Below are positions 46,130 through 59,265 of a stretch of 64,000 nt of DNA, piece after piece. The number at the start of each line of letters is the position of its first letter. The first letter of the stretch is position 1. The notes beneath the pieces are model-generated. The model worked only from the letters and a program-made list of their open reading frames with translations, was not told the origin of the DNA and searched no databases. The DNA is from Juglans regia (Eukaryota > Streptophyta > Magnoliopsida > Fagales > Juglandaceae). The DNA is taken from positions 6,207,485-6,271,484 of the forward strand of contig NC_049909.1 in assembly GCF_001411555.2 (NCBI RefSeq), in the 5' to 3' direction. A program made the position numbers and the translations under genes.

Positions 46130-47798
46130 CAAAATTAGAGAGGGGGTAGCCTTCACAGTCCCTCCCATATAACGGATCTGTCCAACTTTTGGTGGATCGA
46201 AGATAATCTCCTTGTTTCGGTAATCTATCCTATCAAAGTGCTTGGATAACTAGTTCATCCCTAGTATAATATCGAACCCTAATATATTGAAGACAATTAG
46301 ATATGCTTCCCTCACTCTTCTGCTTAGGCTTAGTGGGCAATTCCTAAGGACTCGGGTACAGGTGATCGTACTCCCATCAGGAATCAACGCTACTACAGAT
46401 TGAGGTAATGTTTGGGTCGGCAGGTTACACGTGCGTGCAAATGTCACGGATACAAAAACCTCGTAAAGCCGGAGTCAAACAAAGCATAGGTCGTTTATTC
46501 ATATAGCATGATCTTACCTAAAGCGTACTTAACTACCATATCGTTAACAATCCATTTATAAGAGCTAATTTCTAAAAGATGGGTACTAAGGAAAAATACC
46601 AGTGATAACTCCTGTTTCTTCATCTTCAGGAATCTCCTCGTCTATCTCTCTGGTGGTGATAGCGTACACAAGAGCTTGGGCAGGCAGCCTCTAATTTGCT
46701 CGATGTTTAGGAGTGTTCCTTCTGTCTCGTGCATTATGTGGGCACTCCCAAATCACGTACCCTAGTTGACCGCATAGAAAGTACACCCCTAAACCTACTC
46801 AACATTCACCGTCGTGACTCTTTCTACATTTCTTGCAAGTAGTAGGTGGGGCTAGCATGATGCCTTTGCCCTTGACAGCTCCTTGTATTATCCTCCTTTC
46901 GGCATTACTCCCCCTTGTAGAGAAGGAAGAAGCCCTTTTCCTATCTAACTTAATCTAGGCCGCAACGCTTCATTGTTCTGCTTCCATTATCGCGACTACA
47001 TTAACTAACTCCTGGAAATTATTAATGCAAAACCCAGCTACGGAACTGTGGATCTGAGGTTGTAGTCCTGCTTCAATTTTTGCGCCTGCATCTACTAGGT
47101 AGCGATCAGATGTGGCGCGAACCACCTCAGTTCCATAAATTTTGCTGCATATTGCTCAACTGTGAAATTACCTTGTACTAAAGTGCCAAACTCTTGAACC
47201 TTTTGTTGCTTCATCGATTCTGGAAAGAATCGATTATCGAACTCCTCCTTGAACCTATCCCAGGTCAAAGCAACAATGTTTCCTTATTCCCTTGCAGTAG
47301 ATGCCCTACGTACTGTACCTTCTACTCCTCAGTACAACTGCTGATCTCAAAGGTTCTATCGAGATCGGGTAGCCACTTGTTGGCTTTCAGGGGTCCTTTG
47401 ATTCCTATAAAACTAGGGTATCTGTATATCAAAAACTTCTCGTGTGAGCAGCCTCGGTTTTCCATCCTTTCTTGCCTTTTTGGGTGAGGTTGTTGCTAGT
47501 TCTGCCTCAGGATAATCTCCTGTGGTTGCCTCATCACCTCCGCCATTTGGTGAATTGCATCTGCCATGTCGTGTCTTCCATCCAACGGGCGTTATTGTTC
47601 TCTGCGAGCATTGGATTGATCGAGGTTCTTTTCCCATCTATCACGTGCCATTTTGCTTCACTCATTCAAATCCTGGGATACACGTGTATCAGATTCAACT
47701 CCATCTTCAAGATTTAAGCCTATCCAAACTAAATATTCACACCTACACTCTGGCATATCATTCCTAAGGACATGTGGTTTTACCTAGAGACGTAATTA
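46130..47798 (-). pseudogene. A-element Gag and protease relic
   Basis: Protease is seen on the minus strand at about 46500-46250 (LPTQTLPQSVVALIP, NCPLSLSRRVREAYLIV, NILGFDIILGMN, the last matching the conserved FDVILGMDWL block). Further upstream (47430-46900) are Gag pieces in shifting frames: PLKANKWLPDLDRTFEISSC, KVQYVGHLLQGN and others. A cysteine-rich zinc-knuckle-like stretch lies near 46800. Decay is heavy, and only the protease end keeps a usable frame. The region ends at the degenerate primer-binding site and the 5' LTR boundary. Confidence 0.65.
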
Positions 47799-50118
47799 CT
47801 ATGATACTACCCTGTGACACCCCCAACCTCTGCCTAGGACGGAACAGAGACTTAGGGCATCGGGACATACAACACAAGGTTACATACCCCGTTCATGATA
47901 GTTAGTGTGCAATGCATCATAAAATGCAACTAGTAGTATGCAATAATCGCAACGGAATAAGGGTGACTAAATATAATTTATGCCAAAATGAACTAAAACA
48001 TCCTAATAGCATTAATATTCATCATGAGTTCAAACAATAAGGTGGCATGTTGTGACCAACCGCTTATTTTTTTCTCGATTGGTCACGAGTCTTACTTGTG
48101 TTTTAAATCTCGAAGTTGTGTTTTTTTAACTTAGTAGGTGATTTTTAAATAGGACCCAATGTTTTAAAGCCTTAGAAATATTTTAAATGTCCAAAATTAT
48201 TTTTAAGAGGGGTTTTTTTGCTATTATTGAACCAAGCCTAATTTTAAAGTAAGCTCTTTATATTTTGAAACCCCGAAATAATATAGGTTAGAAAATCATT
48301 TTTATTCAAATGATTTTATTTCTTTAAGAATATTATGTAATATTCATTATTTCATTTTATGTTAAAAACACTATTATCTAGATAGATTTATTTCTCTTAG
48401 AAATATTTATAAAACTCATCATTTTATTTTATGATGAAGATTATTATTTTTATAAAATAAAGTTTGATTTTTATTTGGTCTTAGTTGCATTTTATTTCAT
48501 CTACCTATTATTTAGTTAGTTTATTTTTAAGTGTTTAAATCTCCACCGTTGAATTAGATTAGGGACCCCTAGATCTAGGGCTGGGCTTTAATCCCCCAAA
48601 CCCCAGATTTCCCCTCACTTTTCCCTCTTCCTTCTCTCTCCCCTACTAGCATCTGTCGCCCCCTCCCCTTTCCCCAATTCCTTTCCCCCTTTCGCACGCC
48701 AATTGCAACCAGCAGAGCCGATGGCCACCCCACCTGCGACCCTGCCCACCTTCGACCTCCTCCCCCACATACCTCTCTCTCTCTCCCCGCAACCAAGCCG
48801 AAGCCTGTAGCTCTCGCTCCCCTTTTCCATTTGATTTCCCTCGACCGCGCCGCCACCAAGAGCAGCTCTCCCCGAGCCTTGCTGGCCAGCTAAACCCCCT
48901 TCGGTGCCTCACCCTCGCCATAGACTTCCCCACAGCTCACCTCGTAGCCTTTGCACCCTCAGGTTCCCCATCACCACCGCAGCTCCGCCTAGATTGTGGC
49001 GCCGAACCACCACGAGCCACCATGCCCAACCGTAGGCCACCTCCTCTCCCTAGATCCACTGTCGTGCACCTCAACTGCACATCTCCCTTTCTCCCTCATG
49101 GATTTCACCTACTGTTGCCACCCACAGCCACTCAGGATCAACCCCGTGACTAAGCCCAAACATCACCGTGCCCAGCCAGCTGAGGCCTTGCTCCTTCTCT
49201 TTTCTCCTTTGGCCTCTAGCTCCCACGCACACCCCCACCACTGTACACGGCCAAGCTAGCCACAAACCACTCCAATCCACCTCCTATGGCCACCACGAAA
49301 CCCTCCAAACCCTAGCAACCCCAAACAACCATGTCTTAGGGTCACAGCAGTGACCACCGCGCCTCAACCGGCCTTTCTTCGCACATGCATGGCCATCGTT
49401 GATGGGACCTTGCTGGACAACAAGCAACTCAGCAAGCGTTCAGCCTCTCGCTATGGTATAATTCCTAACCCTTTTTCACTAAGAATTATACTGTTTCGAA
49501 GTTGGTATTGAATAATGTTGTGATTACGCTGCGTTGTGAATTGTGGATTTTGGGACGGAGTTGTTTATGATGTGGAGTTGTGTTGTGGAGCGTGTCTAGG
49601 ATTATGTAGTTTGAAGTATTTGGATGGTTGCATAGTTTTGAAGTGTGTTCTGTAGAGACGTAGTGGAAGTGTTGGGCATTACGATGCGGTTTGTATTATG
49701 GTCATGAGTTGTGTGGAGTGACGGGGCATTGTGCCGTGTGATGTAGTTGGTGATGTTGCAGTATGCTGTGAAGTGACGAGACTAGGTGTGGAGTTTTGAT
49801 GTGATGGTGTTGTGCGCAGTGATGTGATCACTATGCAGTTTGCGTAATGGTCGGATGCCATGTGAGGTGATGGGATCATTGTACGGTTTGAGGTTGTAAA
49901 CTGTGTAAAGTGATTGGATGCGGTGTAATCATGACGTGGTGGTATGTCATGTGGGTCGAGTGAAGTGTCGGGATAAGTTATGTAGTTTAGAGGTGCTGTG
50001 TAACGTGAGATGTTGGTTGGATTTGAGTTGAATGTTAGCGTCGGAGTGTATGAGGCTTGTGTAAACAAGCAGACATTTTAGTGGATTATATATTGATCTT
50101 AGGTGATAAGAGGGTGAA

Positions 50119-53100
50119 TGTGATGCCCCCAACCTCCGCTTGGGATGTAACGGAGACTTAGAAAGTCAGGACATGCAACACAAGATTACATACCCCCGTA
50201 CATGACAGTTATTATGCAATGCATCCTAGTATGCAACTAGCAGTATGCAATAATCACAGCGGAAATAAAGGTGAAAAGTATAACTTATGCCAGAATAACT
50301 AAAAGCATCCCAATTTATTAGTGATCATCAAGTTCAAAGTACCAAATGTAGCATAATCTAAAGTCAAATCATCTTTTTCATGTGTTCTAAAGCATGAAGG
50401 ACTTGGGCTGTAAACTTTATGATTAAATCCAGTCTCCTCGCAAGGTCCGGCTCCTCCTAAATCAGTCTGATCTAGTGCTCCATCTAGCTCGTCCTCCTCG
50501 AGTCCTGACACAACTTCTATCATTCCGAGTGGAATGATAGTGGTCCCACAAGGGGTGAGATTTACTCAAAATCTCAGTAAGTTAAACAACCAATGTGCAC
50601 AAAGATAAATTAAGCATGAAGAATGATAAATATGGAAAGCATGATATGTAGAAAATTTAGTATGCATGCTCACATCCAGATTCCTTAACATTTTTATAAA
50701 AAATGGAGACACATATTTTCGTTCAATGAACATGTTTACTTCCTTTTTTGAAAACATAACTTCATCATAAACTTTCATCATTATTAACAATTCATATAAC
50801 ATCATAACGTGTTGTAACTTCACAGTTCCCCATATGCACTATGAGTACCTGCTGGTGATCATAGTACAACTCATGTTGAGACTACGTTGTGTATAGACTT
50901 ATTCTCAATGCATTGGTAAATATAACATGACATCATAACATGTACACCCACTAGCATTAGGTGTCATAACATATTGACTTCACTCTAGTGTTCTTTAAGA
51001 AGAACCCATTCGAAGCCTGTTGACTGTTCTTCATCAACTCAGGGGTTACCACTCCATTATTAAGCACTCCAGAGTGGACAGAGGAGTTCCACTAAGATAA
51101 TTCCTCATCCTAGCCTTTGGGATCGTGACAAAAATTATTTTCATGCTATGCTTGAAAAATGTTTTTCATAACATGTGCATATGTGGCAAGCTTTTATGCA
51201 AAAATGACATTTATAGATTCAGTATGTAAAAATGGTGAAAAATATCACATGTCATGTAAGTATCCACAAAATGTATCAGATAACATGATATTTTATGTTC
51301 AAAATGATAATTGAAATATATATAAAATATTTATCAATAAATCATAAATAATCTATCAAGGTGTAAGTTAGAAGCTAACTTCAAACTTCCTTAGTAATTT
51401 GAAAAAATGTCGTAGTTACTGAAATGAAATACGTGCTAACTTAGGATTAATACTATTATGGATGAGGTTCATAAACAAAGGTTTCAAAAATGGGTATTTA
51501 CAAAAAAATACCCCTAATCTTTCAAAAAAGTGTCGATAAGACCCTAATTTTTCACTAATTGCAAATGAACTCCAAATTTAGCCAAAATTCATGGACTTCA
51601 TATTTTTGGCATTCTAAAACCATATATACCCTTGGAATTTTAAAAATCAAAGTGAAACATGCTCAAACAGTCTCAACCTGTGGCATGCACTCTAGTTGAT
51701 GCCTAAGTGTATTTTCAACCATTGATCCCTATGAATGCATGGATATGAGATTTTATTTAATCACAAACAATCACTAAGGTCTTTATGACATGATGAAAGT
51801 TAACTCTTGTATAATCATGCTCATCCCAACACTTAATCATGGCTATGAAATCTTTAATCTCCAATTTATTCAAAATCGATACTTGCTTGATGATCAAAAT
51901 AAGATAGATTTAAAGCCTATCATGGCATGCTTTTAATCAAGAGTTAAACCTTCCATAATCATTCTAAGATAATGATAAGTCATATCAAATCATACTTAGG
52001 ACATGCCATAGCTGAATCTCCACTAAAAATCATTTAAACATACAAACCATCCTTTAATGCCCCGGTTTTGAACTAAGCATGATAATCGTCTCCAAACTCG
52101 ACCAAAACTCATACCAACACTTGACAACAAATCTTGACATGAAAACTAAGATCAAGAGTAAGAAAACTTACAAATTTCGTGGCTTTCTAAGGACTCAAGA
52201 CAACCTTGCTCAAGAACACTCAAGAACTCACCAAAACTCACTTAGTTTCACTCTATTGCTCTCTAAGGGGGAGAAGTGCTCTCAAGACCCAAGAGGAAGC
52301 TTGGAATTAAGTTGTGGAGGAAATGAGGAAGTGAGGGAGGTATTTATAGGTGGCCAAGGGGGTGGAGACATTGGCCTTGATGCAAGGTGATTGGGTGAAG
52401 TGGGAGGTGGTGTAAGAGTTGAATTCCAGATTTATTTCCATGGGGTTATGTCACCTTGTTCAGGGGAAATAGTGGCTTGAAAAAACCATGATTTCCTCCT
52501 TACTGTGGCTACAATGATCCTGTAGAGGTTTCCAGGTTGTGGAGCATGGTTCAAATGGAAAAAAGTTAAGCAAACCACCCATGCAAATCGGCAGATTCAA
52601 GTGGTTTTCACTTGGCAAATTTGAGCTTCAGTTTTGGATGATTTTGGGTGGAAAAATCTGAGTCAAATTTCTCATGATGGTCATGGGGCCTCTTGGGAAT
52701 TGGGTGGTAATGGAGGCGGCATGGGGTGGTGGTTCAACCAAGGCAGATGGTTGGTTAAATCTCAACCCAATCGATTCCCACTCAAACTAGACTAAGGTGC
52801 AATCGGTTTGGTTTCTTAGTTTGGTTTGTGAAAAAAATTTCGTCCAAGGCCTATTCTGGGTTTGAAGGGGTCTCATGAGGTGTCTAAGGATCATATTACC
52901 CTTGAGGACAAGCCAAAACAATATTGGTCCTAAGGGAAAAACAGTCTAAGTACTCAAAGGCATACAAAATAGCAGATTGATATGGATTTAGGGTTTGATA
53001 TGTCATTTCCCATAATGACATGTGGGGAGGTTTATCTAGGGTATTAGTAAGGTATAAGTACGATGAAATGAAATAATAAATCAAAGAAATTTTGGATTAA

Positions 53101-54225
53101 AAGGTTGAAAAAATATTAAGACAAAATTAAGACAAAAGATTTTGAGGGATTAAAAGAGACCTCAAGGTCCACTAAGATGGGCTTGACAGGCTTACCTTGA
53201 TATAATGGGGCCATGGGTCAAATCCATACCGAGCTTGGCCCAAAGGCCTTATGCCTTTCTCAAACTTGGCCCAAGGCTATCCTACCAAGTCTTGAATTCC
53301 TATGAGGCTTGGTTGTGGGTTATTGAACGGACCTTATGTCTAGATTTGAGGGTTCATCTAAGGCCTCAAAGTCCTACATAATTTGGGTCCAAAAGACAAG
53401 TATTTCTAAGGTTGGGCCTAAGGCCTTCACTCTCACCAAGGTAGATCCAAACGCTTCAAGCCTTCTATACCTTGGGCTTAACTTTTAAGGTTCTACAAAA
53501 AAGGCCTATATCCATATAACTCTAAAATTGGTCTAGGGCTTATGGTACCTATTCATAGCCCACCACATCCTTAAAGAATTAGAGGCCTAAAGTCTTATGT
53601 TCATCAAGTAGGGCCTAGTGTCCATCAAGTTGGGCCTAATGCCTTTACTCTTTACTAAGTTAGGCCCAATGGCCTTACATCCTTTTCATACTAGTGTCCT
53701 CCAAGAAAGACTTAAAACTTTATATCTCCCAAGTTGGGCCTAAGGCTTTTTAACATCTTAACCTTAGCCATCACACCCATAGTGCCTTAGGGCCCTAAAG
53801 TCTTATTGCCTTTTCTAAGCGTTTATACCCAAAAAGCTTGGGCTCTTAGTAAACCACTCTTTGTGCCTTCTCCAATTTCATCAAATATTTAACCTAAATT
53901 TCTTAGCTCATTAATGTGGCAACCATCCAATATGCCATGTGTCATTCCCTTACGGGCCTCTTGGCTTCTTATCCTCAATACTATTAAAGCACTAAAAGTT
54001 TTCCAAAATAATATTACTAACCTATCAAGCTCCAAAAATGTCTTTTTTCCTCAAAATCAATATTGCACTAGAAACTAATAATTCTACTAAACCCAAAGTA
54101 TACGGTCCTCTTGCCAACTTAAATATCCAAAAATATTCTTATTCTAGAATAGCTCAACTCCTAATTAACTAGGATTAAGGCTACTAAGGTCAAGGCCTAA
54201 GGAGCTTTTTAGTCAGGGTGTTACA
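50119..54225 (-). repeat. Solo LTR A4 (family A), 4.1 kb, nested in D2
   Basis: The left end TGTGATGCCCCCAACC and right end GTCAGGGTGTTACA are flanked by GTGAA (50114-50118) and GTGAG (54226-54230), one mismatch. It is the longest and most complete family A LTR in the window and defines the family: read on the minus strand, the LTR starts TGTAACACCCTGAC. The right half is full of AGGCC/GGCCC words (53150-53900), a low-complexity trait also seen in the 3' LTR of the A-element. No internal domains. Confidence 0.85.
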
Positions 54226-55723
54226 GTGAGGTACATGTGTAAATTGGTTGGACGCAAGTTCCAGACAGATTTACCATATGTAATATATAGTCTGTCGTAA
54301 GCATGAGTACACGATATTTAAGCCTCACAGTTAGCTTAAAGTTGTGTCATGTGCATGGTTAAGATTTCGAGGAAGTGTCGGTTAGGTTGTACAGGAATGA
54401 AGGAAGGAATGTATGTATTGACTAAGGTTGAGATGTATCACTTGGTTGGTCCAAGGTATGCGTCAAAGTGGATGGTTCGGTAGGTAGAGAGAATGATGGA
54501 GGCGACAATGTATCTTCTCCTTTAGTGTGAATCAAGGAGGTTCACTTTGAAGGATAAGAACGAGGAGTAGGCGGCTCTATGTTTGAAAGGTGACCTCAAA
54601 TGGGTCACAAATTACAATTCTGAGACTGAGAAAACGTGGTAAAGGAAAATATAGAAGATGGACTGAGATGAAAGAGTATGTCTAGATGAAGGAAGTCCAA
54701 GTTAGAAATAGTTTATGTATTTTCTAAATTTAATTTATGCACTCGAGGAAAGGAATAATGTGAGGTTATGTATGCATGTAGGTTGTCAGCTGACATGCAC
54801 ATGAATGGACTGCATGAAATGAGAATAGCATGGAGTCCAGGTAAGTATTATGTTCATACTTTTATAGAGTTTCCTAATGATATGAAATGAAAATGAAATG
54901 TTTCTTTATGCTGCTTTACGAAATGAAATTAATGATGTTTCATGAAAATATGCTAGGTATGAATGTTTAAAGGTATATGTATTTATGGCCTTCATTGGCA
55001 GCCCCTAAAGTAATAGTTGTATGCATGTGAATGGATATTATATGTAGTAACTACTGTCTTTATTTTAAATGATGAAATGAAATGTTAAGGTTTATGCTCA
55101 ATGATTTTAAATGATATTTAAAGTGACGCGATGAAAGTGTATTTTTACCTGACGCTATGAGAGGGATTTTAAATGAGGCAATGATATGATTTTAAATGGA
55201 TTTTAAATGATGTCATGAATGGATGTTTACATGCTCATGTTTATGCTTTTAAAAGATGTTTTAAATGTTGAGGTTCAAGCTTATGCTTTTAAACGATGTT
55301 TATGAAATGAATGGAATGATGAAAGGAATGAAAATGAAAGGACTAAATGAATGAAAGGAAATTAATGTTTTAATGTATGAAAATACGTAACGGTCATCGC
55401 CGAATGAATGGGTAACAAAGGACTAGGCAGATTGCAATGCCGGGTAAGTAGTACTGGCGGTGCACCCAGTTCTACCCCTTGACTGAAAGGGATTCTCAAC
55501 TTGTGGCCACGGGTGGAATCCAGGTCCAAAAAACTACTAACCCCAACACATTGGGCGTAATAGTGTGTATCGGCCAAAGGAAAAGTGAAAATAATGAATG
55601 AATGAATGCATGTATGCTTTAGTTTCTTTATGAATGAAAGTACAAGGTGTGGAAATGTTTTATGAAATGAAAACCTTTTTAAAGAAAAACCCCACCTTGT
55701 AATGTTTTAATTCAAATGAATGC

Positions 55724-56121
55724 AAAGGCAGCATGTTTATCGTGAAGGTAATAGGGTGGCAGATTGGTTAGCAAAGGCAGGGGCCTTAGGATCTGAGTGG
55801 GTTTTTTCGAGTAGTTATAATTTGCCTCGGGTTCTTAGAGGTTTGATCCGTTTGGATTCTTTGGGCTTTCCTTCCTTGAGATGTTAGTTTTTGTATAAGT
55901 TGGTGTTATTTTGTAAGCCTTGGTTTGGGTTGTGGTGTTTTTTGTTTTTTAATAATGGTCTTTTATTTTTGTTCTAGTTTGTTCTTCTTTTTGGATCTGT
56001 TTTCCATGATCCTTTCTTGTAACCATGGTATTCCTCCGCCATAAGTGAGGGCTTTATTAATAAAATTTGGGAGGGGTCACTATTGGACATGTGACTTCCT
56101 ACTCTTCTAAAAAAAAAAAAA
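55724..56121 (+). mobile_element. Short 5'-truncated LINE with perfect 15-bp target duplication
   Basis: 398 bp ending in a run of about 14 A. It is flanked by AATTCAAATGAATGC at 55709-55723 and 56122-56136, identical in all 15 bases. The open start encodes the tail of the LINE RNase H (VYREGNRVADWLAKAGA, then YNLPRVLRGLIRLDSLGFPS, stop near 55888), closely matching the LINE at 26319-26930. The 3' region shares CCGCCATAAGTGAGGG. The clean poly(A) and duplication suggest a recent insertion by target-primed reverse transcription. Confidence 0.95.
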
Positions 56122-57362
56122 AATTCAAATGAATGCTTATGTAAAGTATGTAGATGAATGTGAATGCATGACTAAAAACCTATTTAAGTATATTTTTACA
56201 GTATGAAGTAATTCTTACTGAGTATTCGACTCACTTTAGTTTTTATGTATGTCCCTCCCACTCTCAAGGACAAAACGAGGAAGAAGCGTCAGGACAGACA
56301 TAGCCCAAGGGAAGTGTGATAGAAGCCTAGACAACTTTTATGTAACATATGAAAGAGTATTTTTGTAAAATGAGTTTTTATTTAACTTAATGATTTCTAC
56401 TACAAAACCCTCTCTTATATTTATAGAATAGATTTTAATTTTAAACTTAGAAGCTTTCATATACTTTGAAGGAAAAGAAAAAGTTTTGAAAGGGATAGTA
56501 ATTCCTGTCTCCTTTTCTTAAAAAATATTTTCTAATGTCCCACCAAAAGGACAGGCGTTACACATATCCTCAATACAAAATACTTCAAACAATAAGTCTT
56601 CATGATTAGATCAACTCTTTCATATGCTCTAAGGTACGAAGGGTTAGACCTATGAACATAAAAATAATATCTAATCTTCAATCGAGGTCTGGTTCCCCTT
56701 CAATCACTTGGATCCACTGGTCCATCCTGTTCGTCCTCATCTGGCCCTGATACAACTTCTATCATCCCGAGTGGAGTGATAGTGGGTCCACAAGGGGCGA
56801 CATTTACTTGAAATCTTAGTAAGTTAAACAACCAATTTGCACATAAATAAAATATGTATGATTAATGATAAATATGAAATGCATGCTATGCAGAAAATTC
56901 GAAAACACAACATTTCATCATCGTTAAGCGTCATTAACAATCATATAAACACTAACATTACATCATAACTTATGGTATCATTACAATTCCACATATGCAC
57001 TATGAGTACTTGGTGGTGACCGTAGTACAACTCTTGTTGAAACTATATTGTCTGCAGATTCGTTCTCAATGCATTGGTAACATAATAGCATCATCATCAT
57101 AATATCATAACATCATAACATATACACCCACCAACCTTAGGTGTCTTAAAATTTGTCTTCGCTCTGGCGTTCTTTAAAAAGAACCCATTCGAAACTCGGT
57201 TACTATTCTTCGTCAACTTAGAGGTTACCACTCCATTTGTAATCACTCCAAAGTAGACAAAGGAGTTCCAAATTCTAGCATTTGGGGTCGTGACAAAGAT
57301 TAAGCTTTCATGCTATGCTTGAAAAATATTTTTCATGAAGTATGAAAATGACAGCTTCACAT

Positions 57363-57753
57363 TGTAACAGCCTGCTAGAAATTCACTGGTATGGAATTTC
57401 TATTGACTTTAGGAATCTCGTGAAAACCTCATAAGTTTTTACGAATCGACCAATCGCGTAGGTTTTAGTCTATCAACATAATCAGTGTTATCACTCACTA
57501 TGGTGCAAGAATAAGAGTTTAATTATTTGAGGTAGTTAGAAGTGTCAGAATGCGTTATGGTCTATGCCATTTGACTTAGTTGATTATTTAAGATTTTATG
57601 GCGCAATAACCAATTTTCATAATTTCGAATGAAACGGCTGTTCGAAATTGTGAAATTATTTTTAGGGGCACTTCAGGGTTGAATTTTGGTAAACGATTTT
57701 CACTACAAGTTAATATGAATATTTAAGATTTTTTCAGTACTAAGTTTATTATG
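57363..57753 (+). repeat. LTR E, left end only, interrupted by element F
   Basis: TGTAACAGCCTGCTAG begins exactly where family A sequence (GCTTCACAT) stops; the 34647 copy reads on as GCTTCACATAATG. The start has the form of a Tekay-type LTR. After 391 bp element F begins. The remainder of E, and whether it is a solo LTR or a full element, lies outside the window. Confidence 0.65.
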
Positions 57754-59265
57754 TGTAACACCCAGACCCAAAATTTGTACAGATGGACTGTGATTTTTTT
57801 TTTAATTTATTTGGAGATCTATGCCGTTTATTTATTATTATTTTTATTATTATTTTTTTTCTCCCCGCTTGTTTTGTTTATTTTTTTCGTTTCCGTCTCT
57901 TTCTGTTTATATTATTTTTTTCGCACGGCTTATATTTATTTTTTCCGTCGCACAGCATGCATACGCACGTTTTCGTTCACGGCATGCTTGCACACACACG
58001 TCCCTCTTGCACGTCCCGCGTTCGGTTGGTTTTCATCTAGGGTTTTCTTTTCATGTTCAATCATCTACTTATTTTCATACGAAGAAGGCTCGCGCCGCTG
58101 CCTTCCCACGCCGAACCATAGCCCAGTTTTTCCTCCTCAGCCTCCATCCCCTCGGTTCCTCGCACCCCGAGTCGTGCAGCACCCCAAAGTTTATCCACGT
58201 ACCGCGACGCCGTCCCAGCATCACCGCAGCCTGTCCTCACCCTTTCGGAGAGCACCACGCCAGTTAACAGAAAAGCCTCTGCCTTCAGCCTACCGTGCAC
58301 CGAGTTGCATACCGCGGGAAGCCACCGCAGCCGCCGGGTCCATGCCTCCTTAAGCCGCCGTAAACCTGCACGAAACCACCGTGCCCACTGCCCTATCACG
58401 CGAAGCTGTCGCCTAGTGTTCCCGTAGCCTCTACAGCAAGCATCGGACTGCTCTGTTTTGTTATCCAAAAACAGAGCATTTCCAGCCACCTTGAGCCGCT
58501 GAAAGCATCCTCCACCGAAGCTCTTCCGCGCTGTGCCCACACAGAAACTGCCGAGGAGGACGTCTCAGCACCCCTGTCCGCCGCACGCAGCCTTTGTTTC
58601 CCCGGTAAGCTCACGCCATTTCTTGTTGGTGTCTCCATTCTCTCGGTCTCTCCCTCTTTCTCTCACCGTCTCTCTCTCGGTTTCAGCTCTCTCTCTCTCT
58701 CTTCCAGTGCACCGCCGCAGTACCCACCACCACTAGCGCACCCGCCCAGCTCCGTCGCAGCTCCACTCCTCTCGGTAGGTCCTCCGTTACTCTTCAACCG
58801 CGCGGCATGGTCACGTTGCTTGGCTTGTATGGTTGTTCCGTAGACTTTCCGTAGTTTAGGAAATATTTTTGTCTGATAATTACTTTTTTACCCTTTGTGG
58901 GATGTATAGGATATTGTACTGAGTTTATATAGTTTTTTTTTAAATTATACTATGTGCAACGATTATTTTATTGAAAGTGTATTTTGAACATTTTATTTAT
59001 GATTAAAGTAAATCACTTAAGTATTTTTTTTTTATGTTATTAAGTAAAGGTTTATTTTAAGAGTAAACATTATTGGTGTTTTTAGATAATGGTGGTATTA
59101 TAGGAAATTTTTAGAATTCTAGGTTTTGAGGATTTAAATAGGTTCTTAGGTTCAAATACGAAATACGTGATTGATTGAGAATTTACGGGAATTACTTGAT
59201 TATTTTATAGGTGACGATTAATTATTGTCCGACGTTTTGAGGAATTTCGAAAAAGCTAAGAAGTT

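Larger units (their letters stand above)
48051..56562 (+). repeat. Solo LTR D2, about 4.0 kb net, with two nested inserts
   Basis: The ends are TGTGACCAACC and GGACAGGCGTTACA. The flanks CATGT (48046-48050) and CATAT (56563-56567) form a target duplication with one mismatch, in family A LTR sequence. Without solo LTR A4 and the LINE, D2 is about 3,990 bp. The right half (54226-56562) is reverse-complement similar to the left half of D1. A GC-rich block with CT tracts (48600-49420) carries spurious reading frames on both strands. AAATGA/GAATGA-rich sequence fills 54880-55370. Confidence 0.8.
34647..57362 (-). mobile_element. A-element: ancient antisense chromovirus, scaffold for nested insertions
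   Basis: Family A LTR sequence lies at both sides of an antisense gypsy internal region: left (3') LTR from 34647 and right (5') LTR from 47813. On the minus strand, the 5' LTR end is followed by a degenerate primer-binding site (CTATGATACTA on the + strand, 47799-47809). Then come Gag, protease, reverse transcriptase, RNase H, integrase and a chromodomain-like end near 38040. Nested inserts D1, D2 (with A4 and a LINE), E and F interrupt it. The two LTRs differ by much more than those of G, F or H. The right terminus lies beyond E and F, outside the window. That both LTRs belong to one insertion is inference from orientation and order. Confidence 0.75.
47813..57362 (-). repeat. 5' LTR of the A-element, interrupted by D2 and then by E
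   Basis: Family A sequence starts at TGTGACACCCCCAACC (47813), breaks off at GGTGGCATGT (48050), resumes at CATATCCTCAATAC (56563) and breaks off again at GCTTCACAT (57362). The 34647 copy reads GGTGGCATATCCTCAATAC without a break, which proves that D2 is an insertion here. The rest of this LTR must lie right of E and F, beyond the window. Confidence 0.8.

Noticed and set aside
48575..49353. Antisense Gly/Arg-rich and sense Pro/Ser-rich frames in D2
   Set aside because: Mirror frames in the CT-rich LTR block; no independent support.
57751..58353. 200-codon + strand frame and 159-codon antisense frame (58061-58540) in LTR F, both repeated in the 3' LTR (62770-63537)
   Set aside because: They lie in the GC-rich LTR leader and have T-rich or Pro/Arg-rich composition without a domain. 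Their conservation between LTRs only reflects the recent origin of both copies from one template.
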